NCBI RefSeq assembly: GCF_024662235.1
Contig: NZ_CP096276.1
Location: 4,898,001 to 4,962,000, forward strand
DNA from: Pimelobacter simplex
Lineage (GTDB): Bacteria > Actinomycetota > Actinomycetes > Propionibacteriales > Nocardioidaceae
Direction of reading: 5' to 3'
Length of the DNA stretch: 64,000 bases
Part shown: piece by piece, positions 58,245 through 64,000 of the stretch
Position numbering within the stretch: the stretch's first letter is position 1
Layout of the letters: the number at the start of each line of letters is the position of its first letter
Notes under the pieces: model-generated
Database searches by the model: none
Told to the model about the DNA's origin: nothing
Seen by the model: only the letters and a program-made list of their open reading frames with translations
Made by a program: the position numbers and the translations under genes

Positions 58245-61180
58245 TGGCTCAGTTCAACGAGGCGAACTCCGTCCGCGACTTCATTCGCGACCTGGTGGAA
58301 TCCATCGACGTCCAGTTCGTTCCCGGGAGCGAGCTGCCCCGTCGTACGGACGAGGTGCTGCTCGAAGGCGTCCTCAAGGGCGCGCTGATCAGCCTCAACC
58401 CGGAGATCGAGGCGGATCCGGCGAAGGCCGACGAGGTCATCTACAACCTCCGCGCGATCCTAATCTCCGCGCGCAACAGCCCGCATCCCGTTGTCGCCAA
58501 TGAAGAGTTCGTGGCGTGGCTGACCGGGCAGAAGTCGATGCCGTTTGGAGCGAACGGCGAGCACACCACGGTCCGGCTGATCGACTTCGACCACCTCGAC
58601 GAGGACTCGTCCAACCAGTGGATCGTCTCGACGGAGGTCACCTTTAAGCAGGGACGGCTTGAGAAGCGCTTCGACCTGGTCCTGTGGTGCAACGGGCTAC
58701 CCCTGGTCATCGGTGAGGCGAAGACGCCGATCCGGCCGGCGTATACCTGGATCGATGGCGCGGCGCAGATCCACGATGACTATGAGCAGAGTTGCCCGCC
58801 GTTCTTCGTCCCCAACGTGTTCTCGTTCGCGACCGAGGGCAAGGACTTCCGTTACGGCACTATCGGGATGCCGGTCGAGCTTTGGGGTCCCTGGCGCGAG
58901 GACCCGACCGACGAGGATGCGCCGGCCAAGATCGGACTCGTCGCCGTCCAGGAGGCTGTCGAGGGCGTCCTGACGCCACGTGCCGTGCTGGACTTCCTGC
59001 GGTTCTTCACGCTGTACGCGACCGACAAGAAGCACCGCAAGATCAAGATCATCGCCCGCTTCCAGCAGTTCCAGGCGACCAACCTGATCGTCGATCGTGT
59101 GCTGCTCGGCAAGGTCAAGCAGGGCCTGATCTGGCACTTCCAGGGCTCCGGCAAGTCGCTGTTGATGGTCTTCACCGCTCTAAAGCTTCGAGCGATGGCC
59201 GAGCTCACGAACCCGACGATCGTGATCGTCGTCGACCGGATCGACCTCGACACCCAGATCACCGGTACGTTCAACGCCTCCGACGTACCCGGCTTGGTCT
59301 CCACTGACTCCCGGGCGCAGCTCCAGACACTGCTGAGTCAGGGTGCCCGGAAGATCATCATCACCACCATCCACAAGTTCGGCGAGTCGCCAGGTGTACT
59401 CGACGCGCGACAGAACATCATCGCGATGGTCGACGAGGCACACCGCTCGCAGGAGGGTGACTACGGGCAGAAGATGCGTGAGGCGCTGCCCAACGCCTAC
59501 CTCTTCGGCCTGACCGGCACCCCTGTCAACCGGCGGGACCGCAACACCTTCAAGTGGTTCGGCGCCCCCGAGGACGAGGGCGGCTACCTGTCGCGGTACT
59601 CGTTCCAGGACTCCATCCGCGACGGCGCCACCCTGCCGCTCCATTTCGAGCCGCGGCTGTCCGAGATCCACATCGACCACGAGGCGATCGATGCGGCGTT
59701 TGAAGAGCTGGCCGTCGACCGTGACCTGTCCGAGAGCGACAAGATCACGCTGTCGAAGAAGGCTGCCTCGATCGAGGTCCTGATCAAGACGCCTTCACGC
59801 ATCGCGAAGATCGCCGCCGACATCGCGGCGCACTTCCAGGCGAAGGTCGAGCCGCAGGGCTTCAAGGCCCAGGTCGTCGCCTACGACAAAGCCTCCTGTG
59901 TCGCCTACAAGAACGAGCTCGACGGGCACCTGGGGCCCGAGGCATCGACCGTTGTCATGTCGAAGTCCCGTGGCGACTCACCCGACTGGGCCAAGTGGAC
60001 CCCTGGCGCCGAGGAGCTGGAGCAGGTCGTCGCCCGCTTCAACGACCCGGCAGACCCGCTCAAGATCATCATCGTCACCGCAAAGCTGCTGACCGGGTTC
60101 GATGCGCCGATCCTCTACTGCCAGTACCTCGACAAGCCGCTCAAGGAGCACACGTTGCTCCAGGCGATCACTCGCACCAACCGGGTGTACCCGCCGGACA
60201 AGACGCACGGCCTGATCGTCGACTACTTGGGGATCTTCGATGACGTCGCCAAGTCGCTCGCTTTCGACGAGAACACAGTCCAACAGGTCGTCTCCAACAT
60301 CGAGGAACTCAAGAAGCAGCTGGCGCCTGCGATGGCGACGGCACTGGCGTTCTTCCCAGGGGTCGACCGCACTGTGGGCGGTTATGAGGGGCTCGTCCAG
60401 GCACAATCCGCGATCGCCGATGACGTCACTAAGGACGCGTTCGGGTCCGCTTACAGCGTGGTCTCCCAACTGTGGGAGGCTCTCAGCCCCGACCCGATGC
60501 TGGCCGCGTTCCGCGACGACTACCGGTGGATCACCGACGTTTATGAGTCAGTCCGCCCCTCCGACATCGCTGGGCGCCTCGTGTGGCATGCGCTGGGCGC
60601 AAAGACCATCGACCTGATCAATGAACACGTCCAGGTCGAGATCCCCCAGGGTGGCGACACGATCGTTCTGGATGCCCAGACGATCGAGGACCTGATGACC
60701 GGCAAGCGTAAGGACGTCCCGATCGAGGAGATCGAGAAACAGATCACCGCCCGGATAGCGCGTCACCTCAACAATCCCGTCTTTATCGAACTCGGTCAGC
60801 GCCTCAACGACCTTCGCGAGCGCTATGCCGACATCCAGCAGTCGAGTCTCGACTTCCTCCGGGAGCTTCTCGAGCTCGCGCGCGACACCGTCGCTGCCGA
60901 GAAGGCTGCCGACGAGACCCCTCGTGAGGAGCAGGGCAAGGCCGCGCTCACCGAACTCTTCGAGGCGCTGAAGGGCGACGAGACACCGATCATCGTGTCC
61001 AACGTGGTCGACCGGATCGACGAGGTCGTGCGAGGTGTGCGCTTCGAGGGCTGGCAGTCCACCATCCGCGGCGACCAGGAGGTCCGCCAGGCGCTGCGGA
61101 AGACGCTCTATGTGCAGTTCAAGATTCGCGACAACGACGTCTTCGAGAAGGCCCTCGGCTACGTCCGGGAGTATTACTGA
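58244..61180 (+). CDS. hsdR: Type I RM restriction subunit HsdR
   Basis: 978 residues. N-terminal nuclease with PLVIGEAKTP (Glu158-x-Lys160) and FDLVLW upstream, then SF2 translocase motifs: Walker A FQGSGKS (299-305), DEAH at 397-400, LTGTPVNRRDRNTFKWFG, VVMSKSRGDSPDW, LLTGFDAPILYCQYLDKPLK and QAITRTNRVYPPDKTHGL. It pulls DNA toward the bound complex and cuts at a distance. The ATG shares one base with the hsdS stop (TGATG). The C-terminal helical region (about 820-978) docks to the methylase. Confidence 0.95.
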   Translation: MAQFNEANSVRDFIRDLVESIDVQFVPGSELPRRTDEVLLEGVLKGALISLNPEIEADPAKADEVIYNLRAILISARNSPHPVVANEEFVAWLTGQKSMPFGANGEHTTVRLIDFDHLDEDSSNQWIVSTEVTFKQGRLEKRFDLVLWCNGLPLVIGEAKTPIRPAYTWIDGAAQIHDDYEQSCPPFFVPNVFSFATEGKDFRYGTIGMPVELWGPWREDPTDEDAPAKIGLVAVQEAVEGVLTPRAVLDFLRFFTLYATDKKHRKIKIIARFQQFQATNLIVDRVLLGKVKQGLIWHFQGSGKSLLMVFTALKLRAMAELTNPTIVIVVDRIDLDTQITGTFNASDVPGLVSTDSRAQLQTLLSQGARKIIITTIHKFGESPGVLDARQNIIAMVDEAHRSQEGDYGQKMREALPNAYLFGLTGTPVNRRDRNTFKWFGAPEDEGGYLSRYSFQDSIRDGATLPLHFEPRLSEIHIDHEAIDAAFEELAVDRDLSESDKITLSKKAASIEVLIKTPSRIAKIAADIAAHFQAKVEPQGFKAQVVAYDKASCVAYKNELDGHLGPEASTVVMSKSRGDSPDWAKWTPGAEELEQVVARFNDPADPLKIIIVTAKLLTGFDAPILYCQYLDKPLKEHTLLQAITRTNRVYPPDKTHGLIVDYLGIFDDVAKSLAFDENTVQQVVSNIEELKKQLAPAMATALAFFPGVDRTVGGYEGLVQAQSAIADDVTKDAFGSAYSVVSQLWEALSPDPMLAAFRDDYRWITDVYESVRPSDIAGRLVWHALGAKTIDLINEHVQVEIPQGGDTIVLDAQTIEDLMTGKRKDVPIEEIEKQITARIARHLNNPVFIELGQRLNDLRERYADIQQSSLDFLRELLELARDTVAAEKAADETPREEQGKAALTELFEALKGDETPIIVSNVVDRIDEVVRGVRFEGWQSTIRGDQEVRQALRKTLYVQFKIRDNDVFEKALGYVREYY

Positions 61181-61212
61181 CCGGTGTCAAAGCAGAGGAG
61201 CTCGCAACAGAT

Positions 61213-61533
61213 CTAGCCAGGTCCATGAGCCCGAACTCGAGTCGACTCCGGGAAGGCGCTGAGGAGCCACCTTGTCTTGGCCAGATCCGCTGAGAGCGCT
61301 CGTCGGGCTCGGTGAGTGAGGTGGCTGTCCTCGAGCTCCGACTCGAGGCGTTCGGCCTCCGCCTGGAGACGCGCCGCCGCGCTCAGCGCGCGTTGGCGAC
61401 ATGACGGAGTGCAGTACAGCTGGGGTCGGCCTGCTCGCCCCGTCCACTCCACACGAGTAGTGCAGTCTGGGTTGTCGCAACGCCGGTCGGTCGTCACGGA
61501 CGAGCCATGCGCATTTGACGCGAGCGTGGTCAC
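61213..61533 (-). CDS. Small zinc-ribbon-like protein
   Basis: 106 residues. Near residue 18 it has CDNPDCTTRVEW followed by RAGRPQLYCTPSCRQRA, a C-x4-C ... C-x3-C zinc-ribbon pattern common in proteins of actinobacterial mobile elements. The rest is a charged helical region (LQAEAERLESELEDSHLT). GTG at 61533 with GGGAGG about 6 bp upstream; GTG at 61497 is an alternative. Function unknown. Convergent with hsdR, next to the TnsA-like gene, so probably part of the transposon-derived material. Confidence 0.7.
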   Translation of the reverse strand: MTTLASNAHGSSVTTDRRCDNPDCTTRVEWTGRAGRPQLYCTPSCRQRALSAAARLQAEAERLESELEDSHLTHRARRALSADLAKTRWLLSAFPESTRVRAHGPG

Positions 61534-61864
61534 GATGACCCTCCCAGCCCTGAAGCTATCCTGCGACTCAAAACGCCTCACCGTCGCGGGTGTTGGTGAA
61601 GCCGACGTACTCGGTCCAGTGTTTATTGTGCACCGTGTGCGCACAATTGGCGAGCAGTCGCGCCTTTCCAGTGGAATAGACGCCATAGAGAGAATAGTTC
61701 ATGCGCCGTCGTGACCATCGGTAAATGCGCAGGCAGGTTCTTGTGCACGACCGCTAGCAGGCATACGCTGCGACAGTCGATCTGAAGGCGAGCGCCGACA
61801 TCCAAAAGGGCAGAGGCGCACCCGCGGCAACGGGTACGCCTCCTGGTCGATTCCCGATGCACGC
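61534..61864. other. Non-coding gap before the TnsA-like gene; possible transposon end
   Basis: No convincing gene. It is less GC-rich than its surroundings. It holds an inverted repeat ATTGTGC (61625-61631) / GCACAAT (61641-61647) and a direct repeat TTGTGCAC (61626-61633 and 61741-61748). Ends of Tn7-like elements carry short repeats of this kind upstream of tnsA, but I cannot define an end. Confidence 0.3.
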
Positions 61865-62449
61865 ATGAAAGCGAGGGAATCTTCCTTGCCTGATTCTAAT
61901 GGCGATGTCCGTCTGCCCGCAGGTCTCGGTGGCGCCGTCCGATGGACCTTCAAACTAGGAGCCAACGCTCTTGAGTGGGCTTGGAGCGATGGTCCGCCGG
62001 ACCTTCGAGAGCTGTCCCCGGTCCGAACGCCCGCGTCTGGAGCGAGGTCCCGGCACGTCCCAGTTCGCGCGTTCAGTACGACGACACGAGAGCACGTGGT
62101 GCTGGAGTCCGGTCTCGAGCACGACCTACTTCGGGTTCTTGACCGTGATCCCCGCACGGTATGGATCACCACACAGCCTTGTCGACTCGAGTGGCTCGAT
62201 GCCGGTCGCCGGGCCGCAAGTCACGTTCCTGACCTCCTCGCAGTCGACGTAGCCGGTCAAGTGACGCTCTGGGACGTCCGACCAGAGCACGTCGCACGGA
62301 CGGTGGAGTTCGTCGCCCTCATGGATGCGACGTCATCTGCGGCAGCCGATGTGGGCTGGAGGTTCAGCGTCTTCAACGGGGTCTCCGACGTGCACCGCTT
62401 CAACCTGATGTGGCTACACGGATACCGCCACCAGTTGAGTCCCCGATAG
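61865..62449 (+). pseudogene. TnsA-like transposon endonuclease, 5' part (interrupted by IS256)
   Basis: The reading frame encodes 194 residues with a TnsA-like restriction-enzyme fold: LESGLEHDLLRVLDRDPRTV (Glu85), SHVPDLLAVDVAGQVTLWDV (Asp123, Asp137), then VHRFNLMWLHGYRH. TnsA cuts the 5' ends of Tn7-like elements with TnsB. Gene sequence ends at 62432; the last few codons and the TAG stop come from the inserted element. The continuing part is at 63860-64000. Start: ATG 61865, or TTG 61886, which has GAGGGA 7 bp upstream. Confidence 0.82.
62425..62432. repeat. Target-site duplication, left copy
   Basis: CCGCCACC immediately left of the IS256-family element; the identical right copy is at 63860-63867. 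Confidence 0.85.
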
Positions 62450-62460
62450 TGGTGTAGCGC
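62433..62460 (+). repeat. IS256 terminal inverted repeat, left
   Basis: Starts AGTTGAGTCCC and ends TAGTGGTGTAGCGC. It supplies the TAG codon that now ends the TnsA-like frame. Confidence 0.88.
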
Positions 62461-62562
62461 GGTCGCCGAGATCGTCACCGGCGAGTACGGATGACGAAGC
62501 AGCGGCCACCGCGTGATCCTTCGAGTGAACCTCTCACAGCACTCTCGAACGGAGTCATCACG

Positions 62563-63810
62563 ATGACCGCTCCTCACATTGTCGACCCTGCACGCCTGCT
62601 CGGTGAAGCCCTCGCCGAAGCGTCGCCAGATCTGATGCGCCAGCTGCTGCAGACGATGATCAACGCCCTGCTGTCCGCGGACGCCGACGCCGTGGTCGGC
62701 GCCGAGTACGGCCGCCCCACCCCAGGCCGGGTCGCGCAGCGCAACGGCTACCGCCACCGCGACCTCGACACCCGCGTCGGCACGATCGATGTGGCGATCC
62801 CCAAGCTCCGCAAGGGCACCTACTTCCCCGAATGGTTGCTCGAGCGCCGCAAGCGAGCCGAGACCGCGCTGATCACCGTGGTAGCGGACTGCTACCTCGC
62901 CGGCGTTAGCACGCGGCGGATGGACAAGCTGGTCAAGACCCTCGGCATCGACTCGCTGTCGAAGTCGCAGGTCTCGCGGATGGCCGCCGAGCTCGACGAG
63001 CACGTCGAGCAGTTCCGCCACCGTCCCCTCGATGCCGCTGGCCCGTTCACCTTCGTCGCCGCCGATGCGTTGACGATGAAGGTCCGCGAGGGCGGCCGGG
63101 TGATCAACGCCGCGGTGTTGCTGGCCACCGGCGTGAACGGCGATGGCCACCGCGAGGTCCTGGGGATGCGGGTGGCCACCGCCGAGACCGGTGCGGCGTG
63201 GAACGAGTTCTTCGCCGACCTGGTCGCCCGCGGCCTGTCCGGGGTACGGCTCGTGACCAGCGACGCCCACCCCGGTCTGGTCGAGGCGGTCGCAGCGAAC
63301 CTGGCTGGCGCGGCCTGGCAACGGTGCCGCACCCACTACGCAGCGAACCTCATGTCGGTGACGCCGAAGTCGATGTGGCCGGCGGTCAAGGCGATGCTGC
63401 ACAGCGTCTACGACCAGCCCGACCGGCCGGCGGTGCACGCCCAGTTCGACCGGCTGCTGGACTACGTCGACGGCAAGCTCCCCGAGGTCCACGACCACCT
63501 CGACCAAGCGCGTGCGGACATCCTCGCGTTCACCGAATTCCCCAAGGACGTGTGGACCCAGATCTGGTCCAACAACCCCGCCGAACGACTCAACCGCGAG
63601 ATCCGCCGCCGCACCGACGCCGTCGGGATCTTCCCCACCCGCGAGGCCATCGTGCGCCTCGTCGGCGCGGTCTTGGCCGAGCAGACCGACGAATGGGCCG
63701 AAGGCCGCCGATACCTCGGACTCGAAGTCCTCGCCCGCTGCCGCGTCAACCCCATCCCCACCACCGACACCGAGATCGGAGCCGACCAACTGCCAGCACT
63801 CACTGCCTGA
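62563..63810 (+). CDS. IS256-family transposase
   Basis: 415 residues. Mutator-type transposase with VGAEYGRPTPGRVAQRNGYR, the catalytic DDE residues Asp168 (AADALTMKV), Asp234 (TSDAHPGL) and Glu341 (NPAERLNREI), and the C/H signature WQRCRTHYAANLM between the second Asp and the Glu. ATG at 62563 with GGAG 8 bp upstream; a longer in-frame start at 62491 exists. Appears intact. Confidence 0.95.
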   Translation: MTAPHIVDPARLLGEALAEASPDLMRQLLQTMINALLSADADAVVGAEYGRPTPGRVAQRNGYRHRDLDTRVGTIDVAIPKLRKGTYFPEWLLERRKRAETALITVVADCYLAGVSTRRMDKLVKTLGIDSLSKSQVSRMAAELDEHVEQFRHRPLDAAGPFTFVAADALTMKVREGGRVINAAVLLATGVNGDGHREVLGMRVATAETGAAWNEFFADLVARGLSGVRLVTSDAHPGLVEAVAANLAGAAWQRCRTHYAANLMSVTPKSMWPAVKAMLHSVYDQPDRPAVHAQFDRLLDYVDGKLPEVHDHLDQARADILAFTEFPKDVWTQIWSNNPAERLNREIRRRTDAVGIFPTREAIVRLVGAVLAEQTDEWAEGRRYLGLEVLARCRVNPIPTTDTEIGADQLPALTA

Positions 63811-63831
63811 ACCCCCCAGCGAAGGAACACA

Positions 63832-63859
63832 GCGCTACACCACTAGCCGGGACTTGACC
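63832..63859 (-). repeat. IS256 terminal inverted repeat, right
   Basis: Reverse-complement partner of 62433-62460; begins GCGCTACACCACTA on the plus strand. Confidence 0.88.
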
Positions 63860-63867
63860 CCGCCACC
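63860..63867. repeat. Target-site duplication, right copy
   Basis: CCGCCACC, identical to 62425-62432. Confidence 0.85.
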
Positions 63868-64000
63868 GGCCCGACTGGGCGGATCGCTGGGAAGAACGGC
63901 TGATCGATCGTGCATCGAGCGGCGCGCGCCTTGGTGACTTGGTGCGGGAGGACGAGCAGCAGGTCTCGCTTGTGTGGCATCTCATCTGGAGCGGCCGGCT
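63860..64000 (+). pseudogene. TnsA-like transposon endonuclease, 3' part, runs off the edge
   Basis: Continues the frame of the 61865 gene after the insertion: RHRPDWADRWEERLIDRASS, then LGDLVREDEQQVSL and VWHLIWSGR. The VWHLIWSGR-type stretch is typical of the C-terminus of actinobacterial TnsA-like proteins. Joined across one CCGCCACC, the reading is TAC CGC CAC CGG CCC GAC with no frameshift or stop. The gene end lies outside the window. Confidence 0.8.

Larger units (their letters stand above)
62433..63859 (+). mobile_element. IS256-family insertion sequence, 1427 bp
   Basis: Bounded by imperfect terminal inverted repeats of 28 bp (62433-62460 and 63832-63859; 23 of 28 positions match, the inner 14 perfectly: TAGTGGTGTAGCGC). 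An 8-bp direct duplication flanks it. It carries one intact mutator-type transposase. It sits inside the TnsA-like gene; removing it with one duplication copy rejoins CAC and CGG in frame. Confidence 0.93.

Noticed and set aside
61699..62172. Minus-strand frame opposite the TnsA-like gene
   Set aside because: Ser/Arg/Pro-rich shadow without ribosome binding site or motif.
62447..63845. Shorter IS256 boundaries based on the perfect 14-bp repeats
   Set aside because: These give no target duplication. Extending the repeats to 28 bp with five mismatches gives flanking identical CCGCCACC and restores the TnsA frame.
1..64000. CRISPR array, rRNA or complete tRNA genes
   Set aside because: No evenly spaced direct repeats of 25-40 bp and no recognisable rRNA or tRNA structure were seen in any intergenic region.

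Overview
The window is about 64 kb of very GC-rich DNA read around a chromosome replication origin. Gene order (DUF721-recF-gnd-dnaN-dnaA / rpmH-rnpA-yidD-yidC-jag-rsmG-parA-parB, then trxA-trxB-anti-sigma-sigM-kinase-murJ-DUF6049-cca, then ino1-padR ... ponA-GT87 ... rpsF-ssb-rpsR-rplI-dnaB) is the conserved actinobacterial origin layout, also seen in Mycobacterium. Codon use, frequent GTG starts, parS sites and many leaderless promoters all fit an actinobacterium. A Nocardioidaceae (Nocardioides-like) host is my inference from gene order and style, not proven.

Layout. 1-6.3 kb: replication genes on the minus strand (DciA-like, recF, gnd, dnaN, dnaA), interrupted by two small plus-strand membrane-protein genes; DnaA-box-like sites fill the dnaN-dnaA and dnaA-rpmH gaps. 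6.8-12.4 kb: rpmH to parB on the plus strand, with two perfect parS cores and one degenerate parS. 12.5-24.2 kb: acyltransferase, aminotransferase, GNAT, thioredoxin pair, SigM with a probable anti-sigma factor, a membrane pseudokinase, MurJ and a DUF6049 protein. 24.3-30.5 kb: a 162-bp MITE-like inverted-repeat element, the CCA-adding enzyme, an SRPBCC protein, an exonuclease/phosphatase-fold membrane protein, and a formamidase/MarR/AmiC-like cluster. 30.5-44.8 kb: ino1-padR, an ECF sigma module, penicillin-binding protein and GT87 glycosyltransferase, small secreted proteins, an alanine-racemase-like/FemX pair, endonuclease IV, and a double-FHA membrane protease. 44.8-52.7 kb: TetR with paired operators, a duplicated membrane-protein gene whose second copy is frameshifted, the rpsF-ssb-rpsR-rplI operon, a MATE transporter and dnaB.

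52.7-64 kb is an accessory island directly after dnaB. It holds a CHAT-type caspase-like protein followed by a five-part type I restriction-modification block: hsdM1, hsdM2, hsdS, hsdR with 4-bp or shorter overlaps. HsdM1 carries NPPF and HsdM2 carries NPPY in catalytic motif IV, the signature of the unusual heterodimeric M1M2S systems that put m6A on one strand and m4C on the other. Beyond it are a small zinc-ribbon protein and a TnsA-like transposon endonuclease gene that has been cut by an IS256-family element with a perfect 8-bp target duplication; removing the element plus one copy restores the reading frame exactly.

The best candidates for something new are the CHAT protein coupled to the dual-methylase RM operon, the IS-split TnsA gene marking a probable Tn7-like element continuing past the right edge, and the MITE-like repeat that lies on the cca promoter.
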